A DNA stretch of 64,000 nt from an uncultured Bacteroidota bacterium (GCA_902776365.1 CACYPU010000012.1:47425-111424), one strand, 5' to 3'; counted from the first letter of the stretch, positions 15,184 through 24,160 are shown. Notes: generated from the sequence alone by a model not told the origin. Program-made: numbers and translations.

Positions 15184-16638
15184 TTATTTTATTTTGTTCC
15201 GTTTAAATATTTTCAACCAGAAGGGGGCTATGGAACCACCCACGACGGTGATGACGCCGGCAAGGATGTAGCCCGTGCTCTGCGGTATAATGCTGCCAAA
15301 ACCCTCTTTCTGAGCCACTAGGATGAAGCAGGCGCAGATGTAGGTCATAAAATTGGCGGGCAGAAGGGTCATAAACGTAGCCTTGTAGTTGCCCTTCAGA
15401 GCCAAGAACGAAGTGATGGCCCATAGTGTGAACACTGCCAGTATCTGGTTGCTCCAGGCAAAGTAGCGCCAGATGGTCTGGAAGCCGTCGGCATCGCTGA
15501 AGGCATATATCAGCAGGCCGCCTGCCAGCGCAAAGATTGGCAGGGCCACTGCGACACGCTTGCCCATGGGTTTTTGGTCAATGTGGAACTGTTCGGCAAC
15601 AATGAGGCGTGCCGAGCGCAAGGCGGTGTCACCGCTTGTGATGGCGGCGCAGATGACACCGAGTATGGAGATGACGGCCAAAGCATAGGGGAACCATTCT
15701 TTGCAGATGACACCCACCATGTCGTCGCCCCCTTTGCCCAGACAAAGTTCAGGCTTTTCGTGGAAGAAATAGGCGGCGGCAGCAGCCCAGATGAGGGCCA
15801 CTATGCCCTCAGCAATCATGGCACCGTAGAAGATGGGGCGCGCCTGTTTCTCGTTGACCATACAGCGTGCCATCAATGGACTCTGTGTGGCGTGGAAGCC
15901 ACTGATGGCGCCGCAGGCTATCGAGACAAACATCATCGGGAAGATGGGATTGGTTTCCGCCTTGGGGTGACGGTTCTCCAGACCATCCCATATCTCCACG
16001 AGATGCACCTCCGGAAGGACAAAGAAAGCCACCACCAGCATCAGCGCCATAGCCAGCAGCAGGAAGCCGAAGATGGGGTATATCTTGCCGATAACCTTGT
16101 CGATAGGCAGCAGAGTGGCCACCAGGTAATAGGCGAAGATGATGGCCGGCCATATCCATAACGGCCAGCCGGGGGTGAAACTGTCGACAATCAACTGCGC
16201 CGGGGTCTTCACAAACACCGCACCCACCAGCACCATAAGGATGATGGTGAAGTAAGCCATGAAGTTTTTGACCCGACGGCCGAGATACTTGCCGTGTATC
16301 GAAGGTAGCGAGATACCATTGTGGCGCAGGCTGATGAAACCCGACACAAAGTCGTGCACCGCACCGGCGAAGATGCAGCCGAAGACAATCCATAGGAACG
16401 AGGCAGTGCCAAACTGTGCACCCATGATAGCACCGCAGATGGGGCCCACGCCGGCGATGTTCAGGAACTGGATAAGGAAGATGCGCCACGGTTTCATCGG
16501 CACATAGTCCACTCCGTCGGGGTGCGCCACGGCGGGCGTGGTGCGTTTGGGGTCGACACCGATGATGCGCTCTATTAGCTTGGAATAGAGCCAGTAGCCA
16601 AGTAATAGTAGTACGACAGCAACGATAAAAGTAATCAT
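15184..16638 (-). CDS. cstA: CstA family carbon starvation / peptide transporter
   Basis: A 484-aa polytopic membrane protein of the CstA family (short Bacteroidetes form). Recognisable segments are QFLNIAGVGPICGAIMGAQFG, AGAVHDFVSGFISLRHNG, ACGAISGFHATQSPLMARC and AITSGDTALRSARLI. Known CstA proteins import peptides or pyruvate during carbon limitation. It appears monocistronic; no clear -7 box was found in the 45 nt upstream. Confidence 0.9.
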   Translation of the reverse strand: MITFIVAVVLLLLGYWLYSKLIERIIGVDPKRTTPAVAHPDGVDYVPMKPWRIFLIQFLNIAGVGPICGAIMGAQFGTASFLWIVFGCIFAGAVHDFVSGFISLRHNGISLPSIHGKYLGRRVKNFMAYFTIILMVLVGAVFVKTPAQLIVDSFTPGWPLWIWPAIIFAYYLVATLLPIDKVIGKIYPIFGFLLLAMALMLVVAFFVLPEVHLVEIWDGLENRHPKAETNPIFPMMFVSIACGAISGFHATQSPLMARCMVNEKQARPIFYGAMIAEGIVALIWAAAAAYFFHEKPELCLGKGGDDMVGVICKEWFPYALAVISILGVICAAITSGDTALRSARLIVAEQFHIDQKPMGKRVAVALPIFALAGGLLIYAFSDADGFQTIWRYFAWSNQILAVFTLWAITSFLALKGNYKATFMTLLPANFMTYICACFILVAQKEGFGSIIPQSTGYILAGVITVVGGSIAPFWLKIFKRNKIK

Positions 16639-16683
16639 AATTTTTATGTTAAAAAACGATGAAAAAGTACAACTTAGTATGAA

Positions 16684-16866
16684 CTAGAACCAACCTCCTT
16701 CACCCCAGTCCTGGGCGGCATCTTGGCGGCTCTCGATTTGGGAACTGCTTTCCGCGCTCAACAGCAGACCGAGGTAATGGATTCCTTGTATGCTGACGGC
16801 AAAACCGCGTTCGGGTTTTACAACGACGACGGTCAATTGCGGAGGCTCATAAATCTTTTTTTTCAT
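16684..16866 (-). CDS. Small Bacteroidetes-specific peptide, function unknown
   Basis: A 60-aa protein, MKKKIYEPPQLTVVVVKPER..., with no Cys and an acidic tryptophan-rich end (DWGEGGWF). I recall many Bacteroidales short proteins with this plan: basic start, YxxP, a VVxxxxERGF segment and a Trp-containing acidic tail. Their role is unknown. The start at 16866 suits the promoter box at 16942-16949; an alternative start lies two codons upstream. Confidence 0.5.
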   Translation of the reverse strand: MKKKIYEPPQLTVVVVKPERGFAVSIQGIHYLGLLLSAESSSQIESRQDAAQDWGEGGWF

Positions 16867-16941
16867 AGACATCAGACATTTTACCAGCAAGTAGTTGTTT
16901 GTCAGTGTTATAATACGGTTGTTTCTTTTGTTCCGATATTG

Positions 16942-16949
16942 CAAAAGTA
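16942..16949 (-). promoter_or_regulatory. -7 box (TACTTTTG) for the small peptide gene
   Basis: Minus-strand TACTTTTG about 76 nt before the start at 16866. Confidence 0.55.
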
Positions 16950-17001
16950 CAAAAAAAAAGCGAAGTGGCACTTTTTTTCTTCTAATTTCAAAAAAATAAT
17001 G

Positions 17002-17009
17002 TATTTTTG
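17002..17009 (+). promoter_or_regulatory. -7 box (TATTTTTG) for the glsA-glsB-engB-dacB cluster
   Basis: TATTTTTG 38 nt upstream of the ATG at 17047; divergent from the box at 16942. Confidence 0.65.
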
Positions 17010-17046
17010 CACTTTATTAAAATTAGACACTTTGTTTAACGGATTG

Positions 17047-17895
17047 ATGGAACACGAAGTTATCTCTGAAAACTATATCGATGTGCAGAAGATTCTCGGC
17101 GCCAAGGGGGTGAAATTGCCCCGTTTTGCGGTAAGGCTTCTGGGACGTCTACTGCATGTCAAAGACCTCAACAAGGGCATCTACATGAACCGTGACAAAT
17201 TTGGCCTCGACTTTGTCTATGCTTTCACCGAGGGCAAGGAGCCTTACAATCTTGGGATGAATGTGAATGCCAACGGATTGGATAATATTCCCCAGGAGGG
17301 CTGTCCCATGGTGGTGGGCAACCATCCGCTGGGTGGCCCCGACGGCTTGGCGCTGATGGGTGCCATCGGCCACAAACGCAGCGACATCCTCTTCCCCGTC
17401 ACCGACTTCCTGCTCTACCTACCGGGCCTGCGCCAGCTGTTCGTGCCCATCGACAAGGTGAACCGCTCGAAGACCCTCGCCAACCTCGAGGAGGCCTTCG
17501 CCGGGCAGAACATCCTCCTTTACTATCCCTCGGGTGCCGCCTCACGACGCCAGAAAGGCGTCATCAGGGACCTCGAGTGGCAGCCCACCTTCATCAAGAA
17601 AGCCGTGAAGTACCACCGCGACGTGATTCCCGTCTACACCGAAGCGCGCAACCGCAATATTTTCTACACGGTGGCTAACCTCCGCAAGCGGCTGGGCATC
17701 AAGTTCAGTTACGAGATGGCCATGCTCCCCGCCGAGATGTTTGCCCAGCGTGGCAAGTCGGTGACTATGACCTTCGGCAAGCCCATACCCTACACCGTCT
17801 TCGACAAGCGCCACACTCCTGCCGAATGGGCGGCCCTGATGCGTGAGCACATCTACAAACTGAAAGACAATCCGGAGGCAGAATTCAATTCCTAG
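17047..17895 (+). CDS. glsA: Lysophospholipid acyltransferase-like O-acyltransferase (GlsA-like)
   Basis: A 282-aa PlsC-type acyltransferase. The H(X)4D catalytic motif is degenerate but recognisable at GNHPLGGPDGL, with YYPSGAASRRQKG as the substrate-binding segment. It directly precedes a GNAT-type N-acyltransferase. In Bacteroides thetaiotaomicron an adjacent pair of this kind (glsA, glsB) makes glycine lipids, GlsB adding the N-acyl and GlsA the O-acyl chain; I assign the gene by that context. The ATG at 17047 is chosen over upstream in-frame starts because these lie at or before the promoter. Confidence 0.78.
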   Translation: MEHEVISENYIDVQKILGAKGVKLPRFAVRLLGRLLHVKDLNKGIYMNRDKFGLDFVYAFTEGKEPYNLGMNVNANGLDNIPQEGCPMVVGNHPLGGPDGLALMGAIGHKRSDILFPVTDFLLYLPGLRQLFVPIDKVNRSKTLANLEEAFAGQNILLYYPSGAASRRQKGVIRDLEWQPTFIKKAVKYHRDVIPVYTEARNRNIFYTVANLRKRLGIKFSYEMAMLPAEMFAQRGKSVTMTFGKPIPYTVFDKRHTPAEWAALMREHIYKLKDNPEAEFNS

Positions 17896-17936
17896 GACGT
17901 CCCAGGAAATCCTAGGGAAACCTAAAACTATAGAAA

Positions 17937-19046
17937 ATGCAAGATTTATCCTACATAGCACCTCCCGTCGACCGCGAGCTCATCAAGAAGGAATTGAAGC
18001 AGAAACATTTCCTTCGCATGAGCAATCGTGGCAACAAGGAGATATACGTCACCACCGCCCACCTCTCGCCCAATATCATGCGGGAGATCGGGCGTCTGCG
18101 CGAGCTCAGCTTCGCCGTCGACGGCGGCGGCTCGGGCAAGGAGGTGGACATCGATATGTACGACACCCTCGAAGACCCCTACTGCTGCAAGCAACTCTTT
18201 GTGTGGAGCCCCGAGGACGAGGAGATTGTCGGTGCCTACCGTTTCATCCACGGCAGCAACATGATGCGCCGCGACGATGGCTCCATTGTCACTCCCACCG
18301 CCGACCAGTACCAGTTCAGCGAACAGTTCATCAACGACTACCTGCCCTATACCGTCGAACTCGGCCGCGCCTTCGTCCAACCCGCCTACCAGCCCGGCAA
18401 CAACTTCCGCAAGGGCCTCTACAGCCTCGATAACCTCTGGGACGGCCTCGGATGCCTCATCCTCGAAATCCCCGAGACACGCTATTTCTTCGGCAAGATT
18501 ACCATGTATGGCGACCTCGACCGCAAAGCTCGCGACCTCATACTCTATTTCTATCGCAAGCACTTCCCCGACCGCGACGGCTTGGTGTGGCCCTACGAGC
18601 CCATCGCCATCGAGACCGACTACAACGAGCTCGTCCGCATCTTTAAGGGTCGCAACTACAAGGAAGACTACCAGATACTCCTCCATGCCGTCCGTGCCTG
18701 TGGCTGCACCGTACCGCCACTCTTCAACGCCTACATGAACCTCACGCCCACCATGCGCTCTTTCGGCACCTGCCCCAACCACCACCTCTCCGGCACCACC
18801 GACACCGGCGTCCTCATCACCCTCGGCGACCTCTTCGACGACAAACGCAAGCGCTATCTCGACAGTTACCAGGAGCGCAACCTCAGGTTCGACCGTCGCC
18901 GCCTCTTCGGCATCAACATGAAGCTGCTCCCCTGGTGGAAGCAAATCAGCAGCGAGGAACGCGCCGTGATGAAGGAACTCAAGGAACTGAAGAAGAAGAA
19001 GCGCGAGGTGAAGCAGGAACTGAGGAAAATCAGAAGGAAAACCTAA
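17937..19046 (+). CDS. glsB: GNAT-type N-acyltransferase for glycine/ornithine-type lipids (GlsB-like)
   Basis: A 369-aa protein with the OlsB-like acyltransferase fold at about residues 50-240 (RLRELSFAVDGGGSGKEVDID, EIVGAYRFI, YTVELGRAFVQPAYQ) and a very basic coiled C-terminus (KELKELKKKKREVKQ). Expected to transfer a 3-hydroxyacyl chain to the amino group of glycine or a related amino acid, giving the lyso-lipid that GlsA acylates. 41 nt after glsA, 13 nt before engB. Confidence 0.8.
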   Translation: MQDLSYIAPPVDRELIKKELKQKHFLRMSNRGNKEIYVTTAHLSPNIMREIGRLRELSFAVDGGGSGKEVDIDMYDTLEDPYCCKQLFVWSPEDEEIVGAYRFIHGSNMMRRDDGSIVTPTADQYQFSEQFINDYLPYTVELGRAFVQPAYQPGNNFRKGLYSLDNLWDGLGCLILEIPETRYFFGKITMYGDLDRKARDLILYFYRKHFPDRDGLVWPYEPIAIETDYNELVRIFKGRNYKEDYQILLHAVRACGCTVPPLFNAYMNLTPTMRSFGTCPNHHLSGTTDTGVLITLGDLFDDKRKRYLDSYQERNLRFDRRRLFGINMKLLPWWKQISSEERAVMKELKELKKKKREVKQELRKIRRKT

Positions 19047-19059
19047 GACCTGCGAGCCG

Positions 19060-19668
19060 ATGAACATCAAAAGTGCCACTTTCTGCGTCAGCAGCCCCAA
19101 CTACCGCAAGTGCCCCGACGACGGTCGCCCCGAGTACGCCTTCATCGGACGCTCGAATGTCGGCAAGTCGTCGCTCATCAATATGCTCACCGGTGTCAAG
19201 GGACTCGCCAAAACCTCGGGCCGCCCCGGCAAGACCCAGCTTATTAATCATTTCCTCATCAACAATGAGTGGTACCTTGTCGACCTCCCCGGCTACGGCT
19301 ACGCCCGCACCTCCAAGTCCTCGCGTGAGAAATGGAGCACCATGATGCGCGACTATTTCCTCCACCGCGAGGCCCTCACCAACGTCTATGTGCTCGTCGA
19401 CAGCCGCATCCCTCCCCAGCGTATCGACCTCGAATTCATCTCTTTCCTCGGCACCAACGGCATCCCCCTCGCCATCGTCTTCACCAAGACTGACAAGGAA
19501 AAACAGCGCGAAGTGATGTCCAACATCAAAGCCATGAAGAAAGCCCTCTCCGAACTCTGGGAGGAGCTGCCTCCCATGTTCCTCACCTCCTCGCTCACCG
19601 GCTACGGCCGCGACACCCTCCTCGACAACATCGAACAAATCAATGAAGAATTAAAAGCTAAGAACTAG
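19060..19668 (+). CDS. engB: Ribosome biogenesis GTPase YsxC/EngB
   Basis: A 202-aa TRAFAC GTPase that helps assemble the 50S subunit. G1 GRSNVGKSS (30-38), G3 DLPGYG (75-80), G4 TKTD (142-145) and G5-like TSS near residue 177 are intact, and the family-typical KTSGRPGKTQ segment follows G1. Length is normal. Packed between glsB and dacB. Confidence 0.95.
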   Translation: MNIKSATFCVSSPNYRKCPDDGRPEYAFIGRSNVGKSSLINMLTGVKGLAKTSGRPGKTQLINHFLINNEWYLVDLPGYGYARTSKSSREKWSTMMRDYFLHREALTNVYVLVDSRIPPQRIDLEFISFLGTNGIPLAIVFTKTDKEKQREVMSNIKAMKKALSELWEELPPMFLTSSLTGYGRDTLLDNIEQINEELKAKN

Positions 19669-19675
19669 GAACAAC

Positions 19676-21199
19676 ATGAAACAGTACCGCTTTAAACACC
19701 ATTTGTCCCTGCACTCCCTTGCACTCCCCTGCACTCCCCTGTCCTCCTCACTCCTGATATTCTTTTCATTTTTCATTTTTCAATTTTCAATTTTCAATTC
19801 CGTTTCCGCCCAGCCCGTCTCCGAACTCGAGAGACTCGTCGTCAACACCCATCGCGAGAGCGCCATGCAGCACGGCATGCTCGCCGTCAGCGTCTATAAC
19901 ATCACCCAGAACAAGCCGGTATATAATTACAACTCGCAGTTCTCCATGGCTCCCGGCTCCGTCAACAAGATACTCACCACCGGTGTCGGCTTTGCCCGGC
20001 TCGGCCGCGACTTCCGTTTCACCACGCGCTTGCGCATCCGCGGCACCGTCGACCGCGACGGCGTCCTCCACGGCGACGTCTACATCATCGGCGGCGGCGA
20101 CCCCCTCCTCGGCTCTTTCCGCTACCGCCAGACCTCCGTCGACTCGCTCTTCGAAGGCTGGATGATGGCTCTCAAACGCAAAGGCATCCACCGCATCGAC
20201 GGCCGCGTCTGCTACCATCAGGGCATCTTCGACGAGGTGCCCCTCCACGACAGCTGGCCCTGGGGCGATGTCGGCAACTACTACGGCGCCGGCGTCTATG
20301 GCCTCAGCTTCCACGAGAACCTCTACATCGCCCATTTCGACCCCGGTGCGAAGGTCGGCGACTCCGCTGTGGCCGTGAGGACCGTCCCCAAGAACATCGA
20401 CGTGAAGGAGGTGTGCGAGGTCACCACAGGCCCCGCAAAATCTGGCGACCAGGTCATCGCCTACGGTAGCCCCACCACCACCGAGCGCATCTATCGCGGC
20501 ACCGTCCCCCTGGGCGAAAAAGACTTCGCCGTACGCATCGCTCTCCCCAACCCCGCCAAGCAGTGCGCCGACCTCTTCTCCCTCTATCTCCGCACCCACG
20601 GCATCAGCGTCTCCTCCAACTCCATGAAAATCGATGCCCAGCCCGACAGCCTGCGCACAGTACTCGACTACTACAGCACCGACTACAACACCATTGCACA
20701 GTACACCAACATCACCAGCAACAACATCTACGCCGAAGCCATCTTCAAATACCTTGGCTACGCCAAATACGGCAAGGGCACCTTCGCCAACGGCACCAAG
20801 GCGGTGATGGAATGGCTCAAGGAAAAGAAAATCGACACCGATGGCGTCAGAATCGTCGACGGCAGCGGCCTCTCACCGCTCGACCGCGTCACCACCGACT
20901 TCCTGTGCCGCTACCTGACGGCGCTCAGCCGCGAGCCCTTCTTCGACGACTTCTACCACACCCTCGCCGTCGCTGGCGAGAGCGGCACCGCCAAGAAAAT
21001 CAAAATCCCCGTGGAAGGCGTCAGCGTGCACCTCAAGACTGGCACCATCAGCGGCGTCAAAGCCCTCGCAGGCTATGTCGACGCCGCCAACGGCGACCGC
21101 CTCGCCTTCGCCATCATCAGCAACGGCCACACCTGCCGCAGCTCCGTGGTCACCGAGAAGCTCACCAAGATCCTGCAGAAGATAGCATCACTTTATTGA
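19676..21199 (+). CDS. dacB: PBP4-type D-Ala-D-Ala carboxypeptidase/endopeptidase
   Basis: A 507-aa class C penicillin-binding protein. The three active-site motifs are present: SVNK (S95, K98), SNN (348-350) and KTG (454-456), with the long insert between the first two that typifies DacB. It trims or cleaves peptidoglycan peptides in the periplasm. The leader is remarkable. Residues 11-22 come from three tandem 10-nt GCACTCCC(C/T)T units, and the hydrophobic core of the signal peptide (about 27-41, FFSFFIFQFSIF) comes from heptamer CAATTTT repeats; cleavage is expected at SVSA-QP (residues 45/46). Confidence 0.93.
   Translation: MKQYRFKHHLSLHSLALPCTPLSSSLLIFFSFFIFQFSIFNSVSAQPVSELERLVVNTHRESAMQHGMLAVSVYNITQNKPVYNYNSQFSMAPGSVNKILTTGVGFARLGRDFRFTTRLRIRGTVDRDGVLHGDVYIIGGGDPLLGSFRYRQTSVDSLFEGWMMALKRKGIHRIDGRVCYHQGIFDEVPLHDSWPWGDVGNYYGAGVYGLSFHENLYIAHFDPGAKVGDSAVAVRTVPKNIDVKEVCEVTTGPAKSGDQVIAYGSPTTTERIYRGTVPLGEKDFAVRIALPNPAKQCADLFSLYLRTHGISVSSNSMKIDAQPDSLRTVLDYYSTDYNTIAQYTNITSNNIYAEAIFKYLGYAKYGKGTFANGTKAVMEWLKEKKIDTDGVRIVDGSGLSPLDRVTTDFLCRYLTALSREPFFDDFYHTLAVAGESGTAKKIKIPVEGVSVHLKTGTISGVKALAGYVDAANGDRLAFAIISNGHTCRSSVVTEKLTKILQKIASLY
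19711..19740 (+). repeat. Three tandem 10-nt units GCACTCCC(T/C)T in dacB
   Basis: Exact register: GCACTCCCTT, GCACTCCCCT, GCACTCCCCT. The same word recurs between genes (24838-24880) and in mfd (49421-49461). Confidence 0.9.
19764..19799 (+). repeat. Heptamer repeat (TTTTCAA) in the dacB signal peptide
   Basis: Units TTTTCAT, TTTTCAT, TTTTCAA, TTTTCAA, TTTTCAA in tandem; identical heptamers are found in mnmE and the permease gene. Confidence 0.9.
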
Positions 21200-21799
21200 T
21201 AACTTCCTCTTTTCCACCACTGTTTTACCATTGTTCCCTTTGCTTCCAGCAAAAGGAAATGTGGCCACCGCACCACACCACGCGCCCCGTTCATCAACGC
21301 CAAACAACACGAAGTTCTCCTAATATGACTTTCTTATTGTCTCAAAAAGGGGGCTTTCTTCTTTCTCTTTAGCAGCCGCCATTTTTGTCAAGCATGCCCA
21401 TTTCGCCGTCGCGCCCGCGCAAATTCGGCGACCATGCGACCAAAAACGCCAGCCGCCGCCCTATCCCGTAGGGATTTTCTTTCAATAGCAAACACGTAAC
21501 CCAATCCTTATCCTTATCCCGTAGGGATTTTCTTTCAATAGCAAACACGTAACCCAATCCTTATCCTTATCCCGTAGGGATTTTCTTTCAATAGCGCGAA
21601 ACACCCATTAACCCCATCCTCCCCATACCCTTTCGTCACAAAAAATCGGAGCCGCTTGGTATGCCCATGAACCGAAGGTCGCGAACTCCTTGATATTATA
21701 TTAACGCAAGTGAGTCAGCACCGCTGAAATAAATCAAATGCAGCGAATAAACTCGTGACGGCTCCGCTTCACATTAAATATAGGGTTTATGAAAAACCT
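21200..21799. other. 600-bp intergenic region with tandem 53-bp repeat
   Basis: Between the convergent dacB and BspA-like genes. It holds a CCACTGTTTTACCATTG-type repeat near 21217, a C-rich stretch and the 53-bp tandem repeat at 21463-21597. The short open frames across it are low-complexity and are not supported as genes. No clear terminator was found for either gene. Confidence 0.5.
21463..21597. repeat. 2.5 tandem copies of a 53-bp unit with ATCCCGTAGGGAT palindrome
   Basis: CCCGTAGGGATTTTCTTTCA begins at 21465, 21518 and 21571 (period 53). The first two units are followed by identical DNA (AGCAAACACGTAACCCAATC...); the third diverges after CAATAGC. Each copy contains a 5-bp inverted repeat, ATCCC-GTA-GGGAT. 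Confidence 0.9.
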
Positions 21800-24160
21800 T
21801 TATCGTTTCACTACTACTACTACCTTCTTGGCTGGCAGGATGCCCACCTTAATCAGGTACACCCCACTCGTCGGCACGTTGAACACCATCTGCTCCTCCC
21901 CTAAGTTAGGGGAGGTGGCCGTTAGGCCGAAGGAGTGTGTAATCATACGCCCCATCATGTCGTAGACACGCACTTCGTCGGTGGTGCCTTCCACCACGAT
22001 GCGGCCGTCGGCAGCATTCACCTTGATATTGGAAGCATCTATATCCTCGATGCCCTCGGTGCCACCGTCAGCCTCGAAGTAGGCGGTGAAGCTCATATTG
22101 GAGGTGACCGTTATGGTGCGTGTGGCCTCGGTGTTGTTGTCATCCCAGCGCACGAAGTGGTAGCCGCTGTTGGGAGTGGCCGCGAGAGTCACCTCAGTGC
22201 CGCTCATCACGGAGGCCGTGGCGTTGCCGTTGACCGTGGCGCTACCCATCGTCGAATCGGCGCTAACGACGGTGATGGTGTCAATCTCCTCGCCGGGTGC
22301 GAGGAAGATGGCTGTCAGCTCCACATCTTCCAGCACAGCAAAAGTGTAGGGATTGGCCGTCTCGCCATTGCTCCAACTATGGAAGCTATAGCCGGTGTAG
22401 GCTGTAGCCAAGACTGTGCAAAGTTCTCCATAAGCAAATTCAGTCCCACTTGGCAATACTATACCTCGTTCGACATCGCTTGCGACAGCCATCACAGTGT
22501 GTGTGTCAATGACAAAAACACAGGTCACGGTATGGTTGGAATCCATCAGCACCCAAACAGTATCCTTGGTGGCCGACACAGCCCAAATGCCGTCCCCAGA
22601 CCACGTGGCAACATGGTGATGTGTCACAGGCGTGGCTGTCACCATCAATGTGTCCTGATACTGGGCCGTGTCGCCGTTGGGGAAAGATACCGAGCCAAGT
22701 GCAGCATCGTTGACGTTGGCAGTGAGTGTATAGTTGTTGCGCTCGAAATATGCAACAACCGAGCTGTCGCTCATCAGTTGCAATGTGTCTGGGTTGGCCG
22801 TACGACCATTACTCCAGTGGTCGAAATGGTAGCCGTAGTTGGCGGTAGCCTGGATAACGACAGTGGAGTCGCAGCGCACAATGCAACTGTCAGGGCCAAA
22901 AACCACCGAGGCTGTACCGCAGTTCATGTTGGATGACGACACGTTGAAATTGATGTCGATTATCGATTGGCGGAGGGCGGAGCTATAGATGCTCCAGTAA
23001 GAAGAATTATAATAATTATCATAGGCACAGCTGCTTATAATAAAAACCCTGCTAGATGCATTGTAGATAAAAACATAATTGCCGCCAAGCGTGGGTGGGG
23101 TGTCGGGCTTCATATACACTGTGTCCAAGCTGCTACAGCTTCTGAATGCATAATTTCCTATCGAGGTGACACCACTACCGATGGTGACGGAGGTCAGACC
23201 GCTGCAGTTTTCGAAAGCAGAATAGCCTATTGAAGTGACGCTGTTGGGAATGGTGACGGAGGTCAGGGCACTGCAGTTATGGAATGCATAATTGGCTATT
23301 GAGGTGACGGCATTGCCAATAGTAACACTATGTAACTGGTTATTCTTTACTGCAGAGGGGATATCGGCGGGACAGTTATAGGAAAGAACCTTAATGGAGT
23401 CACCGGAAAAAGCGAGGGTGCCGATGGTTGTCAGCCCGTTACCTACAATAAGTGTATCCAGAGCGCTGCAGTTATAAAAAGCAAAATTGCCTATATTGGT
23501 GACGCTATTAGGGATGGTGACGGAGGTCAGGGCACTGCAGTTATGGAAAGTATAATCGACAATCGAGGTGACGCCGGTCTCGATGGTAACGGAGGTCAGG
23601 CCGCTGCAGTAAGCGAAGGCATGCCCGCCCATCGAGGTGACGCTGTTGGGGATGTTGACGGAGGTCAGGCCGCTGGAGTGAGAGAAAGCAGAACCGCCTA
23701 TCGAGGTGACGCTGTTGGGGATGGTGACGGAGGTCAGACCACTGCGGTGGAAAGCAAAATTACCTATTGAGGTGACGCTGTAGGGGATGGTGACGGAGGT
23801 CAGACCGCTGCAGCCACAGAAAGCATTATTGCCTATCGAGGTGACGCTGTAGGGGATGGTGACGGAGGTCAGGCCGCTGCAGCCATCGAAAGCACCGTAA
23901 CCGCCTGTGGTATCCAATGTGGTGACAGCATATGTCGTACCTTCATTGCTGACTGATGACGGTATTGTCAGGCTCCCGGTGACATAGTTGTTGTAGCTGC
24001 TACCTGTTCCTGGTCGCACCACATGTGCCTCGCCGCTTACAATCTTGTAGTACAGCGTCTGTCCGCTTGGTGCCGTAGCCGAAAAGTCATAGGTCTGTGC
24101 AGAAGCAAAAGACACTGCTAGCAGGGCGATCCAGATCATTAATATTTTTTTCTTCATCAT
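21800..24160 (-). CDS. BspA-like leucine-rich-repeat surface protein with T9SS sorting domain
   Basis: A 786-aa exported protein (signal MMKKKILMIWIALLAVSFASA). Residues about 85-375 carry some twelve LRR_5/BspA units of the form SGLTSVTIPNSVTSIG followed by AF.NCS. Residues about 430-690 hold several InlB/Flg_new-type repeats (GYHFDHWSNG, GYSFHSWSNG, GYHFVRWDDNN). The last 80 residues (RVYDMMGRMI... FNVPTSGVYLIKVG... KVVVVVKR) are a type A T9SS C-terminal domain. Likely a secreted, lipid-anchored adhesin. A palindromic repeat at 21896-21914 inserts about a dozen residues (HSFGLTATSPNLGEE) in the sorting domain. Confidence 0.9.
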   Translation of the reverse strand: MMKKKILMIWIALLAVSFASAQTYDFSATAPSGQTLYYKIVSGEAHVVRPGTGSSYNNYVTGSLTIPSSVSNEGTTYAVTTLDTTGGYGAFDGCSGLTSVTIPYSVTSIGNNAFCGCSGLTSVTIPYSVTSIGNFAFHRSGLTSVTIPNSVTSIGGSAFSHSSGLTSVNIPNSVTSMGGHAFAYCSGLTSVTIETGVTSIVDYTFHNCSALTSVTIPNSVTNIGNFAFYNCSALDTLIVGNGLTTIGTLAFSGDSIKVLSYNCPADIPSAVKNNQLHSVTIGNAVTSIANYAFHNCSALTSVTIPNSVTSIGYSAFENCSGLTSVTIGSGVTSIGNYAFRSCSSLDTVYMKPDTPPTLGGNYVFIYNASSRVFIISSCAYDNYYNSSYWSIYSSALRQSIIDINFNVSSSNMNCGTASVVFGPDSCIVRCDSTVVIQATANYGYHFDHWSNGRTANPDTLQLMSDSSVVAYFERNNYTLTANVNDAALGSVSFPNGDTAQYQDTLMVTATPVTHHHVATWSGDGIWAVSATKDTVWVLMDSNHTVTCVFVIDTHTVMAVASDVERGIVLPSGTEFAYGELCTVLATAYTGYSFHSWSNGETANPYTFAVLEDVELTAIFLAPGEEIDTITVVSADSTMGSATVNGNATASVMSGTEVTLAATPNSGYHFVRWDDNNTEATRTITVTSNMSFTAYFEADGGTEGIEDIDASNIKVNAADGRIVVEGTTDEVRVYDMMGRMITHSFGLTATSPNLGEEQMVFNVPTSGVYLIKVGILPAKKVVVVVKR
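21896..21928. repeat. Palindromic repeat inside the T9SS sorting domain
   Basis: CTCCCCTAA-G-TTAGGGGAG is a perfect 9-bp inverted repeat with a 1-nt centre, followed by GGCC-GTTA-GGCC. It is coding on the minus strand and stands out from the conserved flanks of the domain. Confidence 0.75.

Noticed and set aside
21463-21597. Possible CRISPR array
   Set aside because: The sequences between the repeated cores are identical, the period is 53 bp throughout and only 2.5 copies exist, so it is a tandem duplication without spacers.
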